DNA of 64,000 nt from Lachnospiraceae bacterium FE2018. GTDB taxonomy: Bacteria > Bacillota > Clostridia > Lachnospirales > Lachnospiraceae. This document shows positions 1 to 8,097 of this stretch, one piece after another. Each line of letters opens with the position of its first letter. Within the stretch, counting starts at the first letter, position 1. The notes under the pieces were generated by a model that was not told where the DNA came from, did no database searches, and worked only from the letters and a program-made list of their open reading frames with translations. Made by a program: the position numbers and the translations under genes. The stretch lies in contig JNKK01000006.1 in assembly GCA_000702845.1 (NCBI GenBank), positions 62,001-126,000 on the forward strand. Direction: 5' to 3'.

Positions 1-774
1 ATGATGAAGCAGCTGGAGGCACGCATGGCAGTCTGCCGCGGTTTTACGAAGGGTGATGACGAATCTTTCAGCGCTTATAATGAGGCGGCGAAACAGGTTG
101 TCGAGGGGCTCTGGGATACGGCAAACAGTGCGGAGGAATATAAACAGTTTATCGGCTGGCATTTTCTGTATTTTGACGGGGAATGGACCAGCCCGGGCAA
201 ACAGAAGCTGCGGGCATCTTATCCGATTATGGGCATTTCACAGATCCCGGATCAGGATACGGATGAAGGATGTGTGTTTTACCTGAAGGAGAATGGAACG
301 CTGCAATACTATCTTCCTGCGGATAATCAGGATTATCTGGAATGCCACTGGGGAGAAGACGGCTACAGCGGTTCAGACAGCCTGATTCGCAGACAGGGAC
401 CGAACGGAAACGGCTATGACGGAGGCAATTCCACTTATTTCATCGATTTGTCGGATTCCGGGGAATACGGGATTGCCGAGTCTGATGAGATTACGCTTAC
501 CGGGAGGATTAGTTCTTTCAAGGGATATTTTTACGAGGCTGGATCGGAAGACTGCCTGGCGCTGAATCTGTATGCGCCCATCCGTCTGAAGACTGCGGGA
601 CTTGATACATGCCTGTATGCGATTCAGGTGTTTGGGAGTGATGATCAGCTCAGCCGCTATGCAGACAGTGACCGGATGGTTGAACTGACAGGTACGTTAG
701 TTACAGAGCACACGGCGCATCATCATACACCGGTTCTGATGGACGTTGAGACGGTCGGAGAAAGTAATCTCTGA
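1..774 (+). CDS. Uncharacterised protein, probably cut at its 5' end by the window
   Basis: An open frame runs from the first base to a TGA at 772-774. The visible 257 residues carry no signal peptide or membrane segment and are acidic and soluble. The last third (about residues 160-255: GRISSFKGYFYEAG, then APIRLKTAG, then a GTLV...HHHTPVLMDV end) resembles the small beta-barrel DUF4431-type module, a guess from pattern only. The ATG-ATG at base 1 may be internal, because no ribosome site can be seen, so the true protein may be longer. It is followed by a strong terminator. I do not assign a function. Confidence 0.6.
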   Translation: MMKQLEARMAVCRGFTKGDDESFSAYNEAAKQVVEGLWDTANSAEEYKQFIGWHFLYFDGEWTSPGKQKLRASYPIMGISQIPDQDTDEGCVFYLKENGTLQYYLPADNQDYLECHWGEDGYSGSDSLIRRQGPNGNGYDGGNSTYFIDLSDSGEYGIAESDEITLTGRISSFKGYFYEAGSEDCLALNLYAPIRLKTAGLDTCLYAIQVFGSDDQLSRYADSDRMVELTGTLVTEHTAHHHTPVLMDVETVGESNL

Positions 775-831
775 TCGCGGAAATCCAGTCTGCAGATTTG
801 TATATTTAATGAAGCAATTGTTTTTTCGAAG

Positions 832-870
832 AGCAGCACCTGCATTTTCATACAGAGGGTGCTGCTTTTT
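832..870 (+). terminator. Rho-independent terminator
   Basis: A 9-bp stem (AGCAGCACC 832-840 with GGTGCTGCT 858-866) is followed by T residues to 870. It closes the transcript of the gene ending at 774 and isolates the feo promoter downstream. Confidence 0.8.
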
Positions 871-988
871 GCGTGTAATCAAAACGACAGGTGCTGTTTT
901 TGGTTATTGAAAACACAAAATAATCTCAGAAATTTGGTAGAAAAATACAAAAATCGCATTTATACACGACATACTCTCAACTATTGGT

Positions 989-1055
989 TAGTTCCAACTA
1001 TTGACTTTTTAGTTAGTTATGATAAAATAACTTTGCAATTAGTTAAATATAACTA
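989..1055. promoter_or_regulatory. Three palindromes over the feo promoter, probable metalloregulator operators
   Basis: Three inverted repeats lie in 67 bp: TAGTT-CC-AACTA (989-1000), AGTTAT-N6-ATAACT (1015-1032) and TAGTTA-AATA-TAACTA (1040-1055). They share a TAGTT/AACTA half-site, and the second covers the -10 box. A repeated half-site across an iron-uptake promoter fits a Fe(II)- or Mn(II)-responsive DtxR/MntR- or Fur-type repressor. The regulator identity is inference, since none is encoded nearby. Confidence 0.6.
1001..1028 (+). promoter_or_regulatory. Promoter of the first feo operon
   Basis: TTGACT (1001-1006), a 16-bp spacer and TAAAAT (1023-1028), about 60 bp before the first feoA. 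It lies inside the palindromic operator block. The rest of 775-1087 holds only the upstream terminator and AT-rich DNA. Confidence 0.65.
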
Positions 1056-1087
1056 TCTTTAATAATGACTGGTGATGGAGGTACTTT

Positions 1088-1300
1088 ATGATGCCGATTA
1101 CGATGGCAAATCCTGGAGAAACTGTTCTTATAAAGCGTATTTCGGGGAAAGATGAGACGAGACGTCATTTAAATGAACTTGGCATGGTAGAAGGCGATTA
1201 CATCACAGTTGTGCAAAACAATGGCGGCAACATGATTCTTCAGGTGAAGAGCGGACGGATCGCATTGGACGAGAGACTTGCAATGCGGGTACAGTTCTGA
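1088..1300 (+). CDS. feoA: FeoA-domain protein (first copy)
   Basis: 70 residues, the length of a lone FeoA domain, an SH3-like fold that works in the cytoplasm with the FeoB ferrous-iron permease. The core pattern is visible: a basic turn (VLIKRISGKDETRRHLNELG), the MVEGD turn, and the closing LDERLAMRVQF strand. A GGAGG sits just before the start. There are two adjacent ATGs (1088 and 1091) and either may be used. It is the first gene of feoA-feoA-feoB. It diverges clearly from the second FeoA, so this is an old paralogue pair and not a recent duplication. Confidence 0.9.
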   Translation: MMPITMANPGETVLIKRISGKDETRRHLNELGMVEGDYITVVQNNGGNMILQVKSGRIALDERLAMRVQF

Positions 1301-1330
1301 AGCTGCCGGTCAAAATGAGGGAGGATGAAC

Positions 1331-1552
1331 ATGAAAACATTAAAGGATGTCCGCGTAGGCGATACCTGTAAAGTGGTTAAGCTGCACGGAGAAGGCCCGG
1401 TCAAGCGCAGAATTATGGATATGGGTATTACAAAAGGCATTGAAATTCTGGTTCGCAAAGTGGCACCGCTCGGAGATCCGATGGAATTGAATGTGCGCGG
1501 TTATGAGCTTTCTGTGCGAAGGGGAGATGCAGAACTGATCGAGGTCGAATAA
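1331..1552 (+). CDS. feoA: FeoA-domain protein (second copy)
   Basis: 73 residues and a typical FeoA domain: hydrophobic N-terminus MKTLKDVRVGD, RRIMDMGITKG at the centre, and VAPLGDPMELNVRGYELSVRR at the end. The GDPMEL motif is shared with the FeoA part of the fused FeoAB at 4492-6864, so this copy and not the first is the partner-like type. The start is set by the ribosome site: AGGGAGG (1318-1324) touches an upstream in-frame ATG at 1325 but lies 6 nt from the ATG at 1331. It sits between feoA1 and feoB in one operon. Confidence 0.92.
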   Translation: MKTLKDVRVGDTCKVVKLHGEGPVKRRIMDMGITKGIEILVRKVAPLGDPMELNVRGYELSVRRGDAELIEVE

Positions 1553-1592
1553 GTACGCCGGCCGAAGCGAAGCACAGACATCGCAGAGGCAG

Positions 1593-1639
1593 ACGCACAG
1601 GTGTGTTGCGCAGCTCGCGCGCGATCGGAGATCGCGATT
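1593..1639 (+). repeat. Dispersed 47-bp three-hairpin element, copy A
   Basis: Lies between the second feoA and feoB. It matches positions 33098-33144 at 39 of 47 bases. It can fold as three consecutive small hairpins: CGCAC-AG-GTGTG, GCGC-loop-GCGC, and CGCGATC-GGA-GATCGCG. The third stem is 7 bp and perfect. The two copies differ mostly in loops or by pair-preserving changes. It separates the feoA and feoB cistrons and might affect their expression ratio, but no function is known to me. Confidence 0.7.
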
Positions 1640-1699
1640 GAAAAAACTGCAATCAAACAAAACCGGAAAAAGAACTGATTTAGAATGAGGAGGAACGAC

Positions 1700-3991
1700 A
1701 TGAGTGTCAAAATTGCACTGGCCGGCAACCCGAACTGCGGAAAGACGACGCTGTTCAACAGTCTGACCGGCTCTAACCAGTACGTCGGCAACTGGCCGGG
1801 TGTTACGGTTGAAAAGAAGGAAGGAAAACTCAAAGGCCATAAAGACGTAGTGATTCAGGATCTGCCGGGAATCTATTCCCTTTCTCCGTATACACTGGAG
1901 GAAGTTGTCTCCCGTCAGTATCTGGTGAATGAGAAACCGGATGCGATTCTGAACATTGTAGACGGAACTAATATCGAGAGAAATTTATATCTGACGACAC
2001 AGCTGCTTGAGTTGGGCATCCCGACTGTAATTGCGATCAACATGATGGATATTGTGCGCAAGAACGGTGATGTCATCGATACAAAGGCGCTGGAGAAGGA
2101 ACTGGGCTGCAAGGTTCTGGAGATGAGTGCCCTGAAGGCAGACGGTACGCAGGAAGTTGCCAATGCAGTTGTAGCGGCAGCGGGAAGTAAGCAGAAAGGG
2201 GAGCGTCCGCATGTCTTTGAGGGAAGCGTCGAGCACTGCATTGCACATATTGAGGAATCGATTGAAAATCTGATCGAAGACAAACGTTATCTCCGCTGGT
2301 TTGCAATCAAGGTGTTTGAGAATGATGAAAAGGTTATGGAAGACCTGAAATTCTCACCGGCAGTTCTGGAAGAAATCAGAGGTCACATCGCAGACTGTGA
2401 GACAGAACTTGATGATGACGCGGAATCGATTGTTACCAATGAACGTTACAACTATATCAGCAAAGTATGCAAACGTGCGGTAAAAAAGAAACAGGCAGAG
2501 CACAGCCTGACGACATCGGATAAGATTGACAAGATCGTGACCAATCGCGTGCTTGGTCTTCCGATTTTTGCCGTTGTCATGTTCCTGATCTACGCGATCG
2601 CCATGGGCGGCTGGAAGGTTTCCATAGGTACCGCGGCAACTGATTTTGCAAATGATGTGATCTTCGGCGAGTGGGTTCCGGGATTCTTTGACAGTCTGCT
2701 CGGTGCGCTGCATGTGGCAGAAGGTTCCGTGCTGTATGGTCTGATTCAGGATGGTATTGTGGCAGGTGTCGGCGCGGTACTCGGATTTGTCCCGCAGATG
2801 CTGGTACTGTTTCTGCTGCTGGCAATCCTTGAGGACATCGGTTACATGGCGCGTGTTGCGTTCGTCATGGACCGTATTTTCCGTCAGTTCGGTCTGTCCG
2901 GAAAATCCTTTATTCCCTGTCTGGTAGCTACAGGCTGCGGCGTTCCGGGTGTCATGGCATCCAGAACCATCGAAAATGACCGCGACCGGAAGATGACCGT
3001 TATGACGACAACCTTTATGCCGTGCGGCGCGAAGCTGCCGATTATCGGTCTGATCGCAGGTGCGCTGTTCGGAGGATCTCCGCTGATCGCGGCATCCGCG
3101 TATTTCATTGGAATCGGATCTGTTATTCTCTCCGGTATTATTCTGAAGAAATTCAAGGCATTCGCCGGCGAGCCGGCTCCGTTCGTCATGGAGCTGCCGG
3201 CATACCACGTGCCGTCAGCAGGTAATGTTCTGCGCGCGACATGGGAGCGCGGCTGGTCCTTCATAAAGCGTGCAGGTTCCGTCATCGTCGTTTCCTCCAT
3301 CATCATCTGGTTCCTGAGCTCTTTCGGAAGCGTCAACGGACATTTCGGCATGGTTGATAATATGTGGGAAGATGAGACAATCGTCTCTGAACAGACCATT
3401 TCCGAGATTGCAGATAAGATGAACGTTCCGGAAGAGGATGTCAACCCGATGGACGCCTCTCTGCTGGCATCAGTCGGAAACGGTGTTTCTTTCGTATTCC
3501 GCCCGCTTGGCTTCGGAACATGGAAGCCGACCGTCGCAACTGTAACAGGCCTTGTGGCAAAAGAGGAAGTCGTCGGTACGTTTGGCGTTCTGTACAACTA
3601 TGATGATGAAGCAGGCGGCGAACTGGAAGAGAACGGCGATCAGATCTGGGACCGCGTTGCAGCAGACTACACGCCGATTTCGGCATTCGCATTTATGATC
3701 TTCAATCTGCTCTGCGCACCGTGCTTCGCGGCAATCGGCGCAATTAAGCGTGAGATGAACAATGCGAAATGGACCTGGGCAGCAATCGGCTATATGACAA
3801 TCTGGGCTTATGCGCTGGCGCTGATCGCATATCAGGTCGGCGGTCTGTTTACAGGAACTGTCGCGTTTAACTTCGGGACCATTGTCGGATTTATACTGAT
3901 TGCAGTCATTATCTATCTGCTGTTCCGCAAAGGGTACAGGCCGGAAGAAGGCAGAAAAACACTGACATCTGTTGATGCGGCACGCGCATAA
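1700..3991 (+). CDS. feoB: FeoB ferrous iron transport protein
   Basis: Inner-membrane Fe(II) permease with an N-terminal G-protein domain; 763 residues. GTPase motifs: G1 GNPNCGKTT (residues 9-17), G3 DLPG (54-57), G4 NMMD (114-117). A helical GDI-like region follows, then a membrane core from about residue 265 with two Gate-type repeats (for example ARVAFVMDRIFRQFGLSGKS and the CGVPGVMA segment). The start at 1700 is chosen because AGGAGG (1688-1693) is 6 nt away; an upstream in-frame ATG at 1685 precedes that site. It follows two feoA genes and is followed by a Cys-rich FeoB-associated peptide. Confidence 0.97.
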   Translation: MSVKIALAGNPNCGKTTLFNSLTGSNQYVGNWPGVTVEKKEGKLKGHKDVVIQDLPGIYSLSPYTLEEVVSRQYLVNEKPDAILNIVDGTNIERNLYLTTQLLELGIPTVIAINMMDIVRKNGDVIDTKALEKELGCKVLEMSALKADGTQEVANAVVAAAGSKQKGERPHVFEGSVEHCIAHIEESIENLIEDKRYLRWFAIKVFENDEKVMEDLKFSPAVLEEIRGHIADCETELDDDAESIVTNERYNYISKVCKRAVKKKQAEHSLTTSDKIDKIVTNRVLGLPIFAVVMFLIYAIAMGGWKVSIGTAATDFANDVIFGEWVPGFFDSLLGALHVAEGSVLYGLIQDGIVAGVGAVLGFVPQMLVLFLLLAILEDIGYMARVAFVMDRIFRQFGLSGKSFIPCLVATGCGVPGVMASRTIENDRDRKMTVMTTTFMPCGAKLPIIGLIAGALFGGSPLIAASAYFIGIGSVILSGIILKKFKAFAGEPAPFVMELPAYHVPSAGNVLRATWERGWSFIKRAGSVIVVSSIIIWFLSSFGSVNGHFGMVDNMWEDETIVSEQTISEIADKMNVPEEDVNPMDASLLASVGNGVSFVFRPLGFGTWKPTVATVTGLVAKEEVVGTFGVLYNYDDEAGGELEENGDQIWDRVAADYTPISAFAFMIFNLLCAPCFAAIGAIKREMNNAKWTWAAIGYMTIWAYALALIAYQVGGLFTGTVAFNFGTIVGFILIAVIIYLLFRKGYRPEEGRKTLTSVDAARA

Positions 3992-4037
3992 CAAGTCAGA
4001 GAATGCAATTAAACGCATACGAAGGGAGTGTCTGAAT

Positions 4038-4223
4038 ATGATGGCAGTCATCGGACCGGTCATTGCGGCACTTATGGTTGCAGGACTTGCAGCCATATGC
4101 GTCAGAGAAATATACAAAGGACACAAGAGCGGCGGCTGCGGCGGCTGCAGCGGAGGCTGTTCCGGGTGCTCCGGATCCTGTTCAGGCTGCAGCAGCTGTG
4201 CACACCGCGTGAAACAGAAATAG
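4038..4223 (+). CDS. FeoB-associated Cys-rich membrane peptide
   Basis: 61 residues: one N-terminal transmembrane helix (MMAVIGPVIAALMVAGLAAI), a short basic loop, then a cysteine-glycine tail with repeated GC(S)GGC units holding about nine cysteines. This is the architecture of the FeoB_associated family found after feoB in Clostridia. The role is unproven; a metal-handling tail at the inner mouth of FeoB is a common suggestion. The start follows AAGGGAG (4022-4028). A second ATG three bases downstream is possible. It ends before a two-way terminator. Confidence 0.88.
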   Translation: MMAVIGPVIAALMVAGLAAICVREIYKGHKSGGCGGCSGGCSGCSGSCSGCSSCAHRVKQK

Positions 4224-4233
4224 CTGCATATAA

Positions 4234-4273
4234 GAAAAAATGTCTCTTTCGATGATGAAAGAGACATTTTTTT
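4234..4273. terminator. Bidirectional terminator between the two convergent feo operons
   Basis: A perfect 12-bp stem (4239-4250 with 4257-4268, loop GATGAT) is flanked by an A tract on the left and a T tract on the right, so it can stop transcription from both sides. Confidence 0.88.
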
Positions 4274-4312
4274 AAACTGGATTTATACACATAGTAAGAT
4301 CAAATATACAGA

Positions 4313-4477
4313 TTAAAGCCGCCGTGTTCTGGTTTTGGAAGCAGGACAGTTCTGTCCGTCACATCCGGCACAGCCGCATCCGCAGCCTCCCTGCTTTCTT
4401 TTGCGGACTGTAAATACAACAGCTGCGGAAAGAATAACGACAAGAAGCAGCAGAAGAAGTATATCGTAAAGATTCAT
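4313..4477 (-). CDS. FeoB-associated Cys-rich membrane peptide (second locus)
   Basis: 54 residues: MNLYDILLLLLLVVILSAAVVFTV forms one membrane helix, followed by a basic stop (RKRKQ) and a GGCGCGCAGCDGQNC cysteine cluster. Same design as the peptide at 4038-4223, but different in sequence. The start at 4477 has an AGAGAGG ribosome site. It lies 14 bp downstream of the fused feoAB and is surely co-transcribed, giving each Feo system its own cysteine-rich partner. Confidence 0.85.
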   Translation of the reverse strand: MNLYDILLLLLLVVILSAAVVFTVRKRKQGGCGCGCAGCDGQNCPASKTRTRRL

Positions 4478-4491
4478 TTTATTACCTCTCT

Positions 4492-6864
4492 CTAAAGGAT
4501 CGCGATAAAGACGATACGTACCACAAGTGCGGCCGCCCAGGCTAATGCACACTGCCATATCACCATGCCGGCCGCGTATTTTGCACCGAGTTCGCGCCGG
4601 ACAGATGCGATCGCCGCGACGCAAGGCGTATACAGCAGTGAAAATACGAGCATGGAAGCTGCGGCAGCGGGCGCCAGAAGTGCGCCGACATTTTTGCCAA
4701 ACAGAATTTTCATCGTCGAAACAACGCTTTCTTTTGCAATAAAGCCGCTGATCAGTGAGGTCGCAATCCGCCAGTCACCCATGCCCAGCGGCCGGAAGAC
4801 GGGTGCGATGAAACCGGCAATCAAAGCCAGAATACTGTTTTCCGAGTTCTGCACCAGATTAAGATGAAGATCAAAACTCTGCAGAAACCACACAACGACT
4901 GTCGCGATCAGGATAATGGAAAACGCGCGCTGCAGGAAGTCTTTTGCTTTCTCCCAGAGCAGCTGGATTACATTCCGGGCGCCGGGCATGCGGTAATTGG
5001 GCAGTTCCATGACAAACGGAGCAGCCTCTCCGCGGAACATAGTTCTGCGGTACAGAAAAGCCGCCAGAATTCCGGTGATAATTCCCAGAAGGTACAGGCC
5101 CACCATAATCAGTCCGCTTTTTTCAGGGAAAAAGGCATTTACGAAAAAACCGTAAATCGGAAGTTTAGCGGTACAGCTCATAAACGGTGTCAGAAGGATT
5201 GTCATTCTGCGGTCACGCTCACTGGGCAGGGTGCGGGTCGACATGACAGCAGGAACCGTACAGCCGAAGCCGATGAGCAGGGGGACGATACTCCGTCCGG
5301 AAAGACCGATCCGCCGCAGAAGCTTGTCCATGAAAAATGCAACGCGGGCAATATAGCCGCTGTCCTCCAGAAGTGAGAGGAACAGGAACAGTGTCACAAT
5401 AATCGGCAGGAAACTCAGTACGCTTCCGACACCTGCAAAAAGGCCGTCGATGATCAGGCCGTGAATGGCTTTATTAACGCCAGCTGCGTCAAGTGCGGCA
5501 TCTGCAAGACCGGACAGATTGTTGATGCCTGTTTCCAGAAGACCCTGGAGCCACGCGCCGATCACGTTGAAGGTCAACCAGAAAATCAGAGCCATGATGC
5601 CGATAAAAACAGGGATGGCAGTATATTTTCCCGTCAGGATCCGGTCGATCAGTTCACTGCGGATCCGCTCTTTGCTCTCCACAGGTTTGTGAACCGTCTG
5701 CTCACAGACCTTCTGAATAAAGGAAAAACGCATGTCAGCGATAGCTGCACTGCGGTCCAGACCGCGTTCAGACTCCATCTGGAGAATGATATGTTCCAGC
5801 ATGCTGCTCTCATTCTGATCCAGCGCGAGCTGCTTCAGGACGAGCGGATCGCTTTCAATCACCTTTGCAGCCGCAAACCGGACCGGAAGACCGGCGCGGA
5901 CGGCATGATCCTCAATCAGGTGAATGATTGCATGGATACAGCGGTGAACGGCGCCATTGTGATCATTTTCATCGCAGAAATCCTGCCGCATCGGTTTTTC
6001 CTGGAAATGTGCAACATGGATCGCGTGCTCCACCAGTTCCTCAATGCCAGAATTCTTCGCTGCGGAGATCGGAATGACAGGAACGCCCAGAAGATCCTCC
6101 ATGCGGTTGATATCGATGGTGCCGCCGTTTGCCGCGACTTCATCCATCATATTTAATGCGATGACAGTCGGAATTCCGGTTTCCAGAAGCTGCATGGTCA
6201 GGTACAAATTCCGCTCAATATTCATGGCATCTACGATATTGATGATCGCGTGCGGCTTATCGTTGATGACAAAGCTGCGGGACACCAGTTCTTCGCTGGT
6301 ATACGGCGACATGGAATAGATGCCCGGAAGATCCGTGATTCTGGTGTAGGGATGTCCTTTGATCACACCGTCTTTCCTGCTGACGGTAACGCCGGGGAAA
6401 TTGCCGACGTGCTGATTGGAACCGGTCAGCTGATTGAAAAGCGTTGTTTTTCCGCTGTTCTGATTGCCGACAAGGGCAAAGGTCAATACTGTCATATCAG
6501 GAAGCGGATGTTCGGATGATCTTTCGTGAAAACGCCCGCTCTCGCCAAGACCGGGGTGTTCAATCCGCTGGAGCAGGTCCGCCCGCGGCGGATCATAATC
6601 CTGATAATAATCATCCGGAATCTGTGCAGGCTTTTTTGCGGATGCCGGTTCTACCGTGATTTTGTCGGCATCTGCGAGACGAAGCGTCAGCTGGTAACCG
6701 TGGAGCATCAGCTCCATCGGGTCGCCCATCGGTGCATATTTTTCTATGATTACTTCGGTTCCCGGGATTACACCCATATCGAGAAAATGCTGGCGCAGGG
6801 CGCCTTCTCCGCCGACGGCTGTAATGATGGCGGGCTTTCCGATTTCCAGTTCCTTCAGTGTCAT
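4492..6864 (-). CDS. feoB: FeoA-FeoB fusion ferrous iron transporter
   Basis: 790 residues. Residues 1-75 are a FeoA domain (GEGALRQHFLDMG, then GDPMELMLHGYQL). A 45-residue acidic linker (DDYYQDYDPP...) joins it to a complete FeoB: G1 GNQNSGKTT (133-141), a DLPG G3, an NMMD G4, and the membrane core with ARVAFFMDKLLRRIGLSGRS and CTVPAVMSTR. FeoA fusions to FeoB are known in Clostridia. Sequence differences from the FeoB at 1700-3991 (for example N-S against N-C in the P-loop) indicate an independent second system. The encoded order is feoAB then the Cys-rich peptide. Confidence 0.96.
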   Translation of the reverse strand: MTLKELEIGKPAIITAVGGEGALRQHFLDMGVIPGTEVIIEKYAPMGDPMELMLHGYQLTLRLADADKITVEPASAKKPAQIPDDYYQDYDPPRADLLQRIEHPGLGESGRFHERSSEHPLPDMTVLTFALVGNQNSGKTTLFNQLTGSNQHVGNFPGVTVSRKDGVIKGHPYTRITDLPGIYSMSPYTSEELVSRSFVINDKPHAIINIVDAMNIERNLYLTMQLLETGIPTVIALNMMDEVAANGGTIDINRMEDLLGVPVIPISAAKNSGIEELVEHAIHVAHFQEKPMRQDFCDENDHNGAVHRCIHAIIHLIEDHAVRAGLPVRFAAAKVIESDPLVLKQLALDQNESSMLEHIILQMESERGLDRSAAIADMRFSFIQKVCEQTVHKPVESKERIRSELIDRILTGKYTAIPVFIGIMALIFWLTFNVIGAWLQGLLETGINNLSGLADAALDAAGVNKAIHGLIIDGLFAGVGSVLSFLPIIVTLFLFLSLLEDSGYIARVAFFMDKLLRRIGLSGRSIVPLLIGFGCTVPAVMSTRTLPSERDRRMTILLTPFMSCTAKLPIYGFFVNAFFPEKSGLIMVGLYLLGIITGILAAFLYRRTMFRGEAAPFVMELPNYRMPGARNVIQLLWEKAKDFLQRAFSIILIATVVVWFLQSFDLHLNLVQNSENSILALIAGFIAPVFRPLGMGDWRIATSLISGFIAKESVVSTMKILFGKNVGALLAPAAAASMLVFSLLYTPCVAAIASVRRELGAKYAAGMVIWQCALAWAAALVVRIVFIAIL

Positions 6865-6934
6865 TTTTGTCTATACCATCCTTTGGTCTGCTCTGATGGG
6901 GAGTCCTTCAAAACAATGTTCCCCTTTGAAAATT

Positions 6935-6963
6935 AGTATATTTTAACCATTGAAAGATGTCAA
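6935..6963 (-). promoter_or_regulatory. Promoter of the fused feoAB operon
   Basis: Reading the minus strand: TTGACA, a 17-bp spacer, TATACT, about 70 bp before the start. I saw no copy of the TAGTT/AACTA palindromes of the first feo operon here, so the two systems may be controlled differently. Confidence 0.8.
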
Positions 6964-7093
6964 TAGTTTGCGATTGATAACCGCTAAAGTAAGCAATTTT
7001 ATCATTAACAGGAGATTATAACGCAATAAAATGCGATTTCGAAAATAATGTCGAAAATAACGTAAAGATGCGTCAAATAAAGTTCAAAGACGG

Positions 7094-7122
7094 TTGCAAG
7101 GACTCATTATTTTAGATATGAT
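7094..7122 (+). promoter_or_regulatory. Promoter of the lipoprotein gene
   Basis: TTGCAA, a 17-bp spacer and TATGAT, ending about 45 bp before the gene start. Confidence 0.6.
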
Positions 7123-7168
7123 TTAGATGAATGATTGAATCAGAACGGAAAGGAGAATGGAAACATAT

Positions 7169-7816
7169 ATGAGGTACACGATTAAGAGAAAAACAGCATT
7201 TTTGATAACGTTGCTGATGGTACTGGGACTTTTGCTTACAGCCTGCGGCGGAGGGACAAAATCCGCCGGCGGAGAAGAAAAGGTAAGCGCCGCGGGAAAA
7301 TATGTTGGCAATTTTGATATGACGGATCTCCTGAATGAGCAGGCAGAGGCGTCCAGTATTCAGTTCAGCAGTAAGGTGGCGGCAGACTTTATCCTGACGC
7401 TGAATGAGGATGATACATTTGTTTTTGATATCGATGCAGATTCACTGGTCACTTCTGTGTCAGAAGCCGTGCAGAATGAAATAGACAGCATCATCGGCGG
7501 GATTATGGGTCAGGAAGTTACAGAAGATTCCGCTGAAGGAATTGCAAAGGCAGCGGGGTATGATTCTTACAATCAGTTCAAAGAGGATATAATGAATCAG
7601 CTCAAAGAGTCCCTTGATGAATCTGCGCTTGAAGGCCTTACTGATTCCTGTCATATCGAGGGAACTTATACTGTAAAAGGTAAAGATCTGGAGCTGAGTG
7701 CAAAAGATACGGAACAGTTTTCTGTGAAGGTCGGCACCATCCAGGATGACGGATCCATCCTGCTGGATCTTGATGCAAATGGCCAGAATATTCAGATCAC
7801 ATTTATAAAGCAGTAA
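7169..7816 (+). CDS. Predicted lipoprotein of unknown function
   Basis: 215 residues from the ATG at 7169. A basic N-terminus and hydrophobic core lead to the lipobox LLTAC, so it should be a lipid-anchored surface protein. The mature part is acidic, with repeated strands ending in a GTYTVKGKDLEL...DGSILLDL pattern. Such patterns occur in lipocalin-like or DUF4923-type secreted domains, but I do not recognise the family firmly. An in-frame ATG at 7157 lies only 1 nt from AAAGGAG (7149-7155), so 7169 is the more likely start. It has its own promoter and terminator. Confidence 0.75.
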   Translation: MRYTIKRKTAFLITLLMVLGLLLTACGGGTKSAGGEEKVSAAGKYVGNFDMTDLLNEQAEASSIQFSSKVAADFILTLNEDDTFVFDIDADSLVTSVSEAVQNEIDSIIGGIMGQEVTEDSAEGIAKAAGYDSYNQFKEDIMNQLKESLDESALEGLTDSCHIEGTYTVKGKDLELSAKDTEQFSVKVGTIQDDGSILLDLDANGQNIQITFIKQ

Positions 7817-7861
7817 GATAATAACAAAAATGTTGTCTGGTACAGGAACTGTATTTGTAGT

Positions 7862-7899
7862 AAAAAACGGCGCAATCTCGGCGGATTGTGCCGTTTTTT
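7862..7899. terminator. Rho-independent terminator
   Basis: A long stem (7862-7877 with 7884-7899) pairs an A-rich left end and CGGCGCAATC with GATTGTGCCG and a T tract. It is symmetrical enough to act both ways and closes the lipoprotein gene. Confidence 0.88.
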
Positions 7900-7928
7900 G
7901 CATGAATTCACAAAATTTTCACAAATTA

Positions 7929-7971
7929 TTAGCACTCAACGCTTGACGCTGCTAACAAAAGGTGGTATAAC
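7929..7971 (+). promoter_or_regulatory. Heat-shock promoter with a CIRCE-like operator
   Basis: TTAGCACTC (7929-7937) is a perfect left half of the CIRCE element, the HrcA repressor site. After exactly 9 bp the right half CGCTGCTAA (7947-7955) keeps 6 of 9 bases. The promoter TTGACG (7943-7948), 17 bp, TATAAC (7966-7971) overlaps it. This implies HrcA control of the downstream small heat-shock gene, although the right half is degenerate. Confidence 0.65.
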
Positions 7972-8010
7972 AGACTCATCGGAAGAAAAACTTCTGATGG
8001 GTCTGTTTTT
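7971..8010 (+). other. Stem-loop and T tract in the hsp20 leader
   Basis: A 15-bp stem with two G-T pairs (7971-7985 with 7991-8005, AAAAA loop) is followed by TTTTT. With transcription starting near 7978 the RNA would keep only the top part of the stem at its very 5' end. It may be a 5' stabiliser, an attenuator or a leftover terminator for upstream reading. Confidence 0.5.
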
Positions 8011-8097
8011 GAATCAGAGACAATGAATCGGCGATGAATTCAGAAACAGAAGCGAAAAGCACTTAATTCATATTTATAATAGAAGGAGGCATGACTT

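Noticed and set aside
2354-3208. 284-residue minus-strand frame opposite feoB
   Set aside because: Shadow of feoB. The composition is that of an antisense reading and feoB motifs are complete on the plus strand.
4313-4624. 103-residue version of the minus-strand Cys-rich peptide
   Set aside because: The extra N-terminal residues come from inside feoAB. AGAGAGG selects the ATG at 4477.
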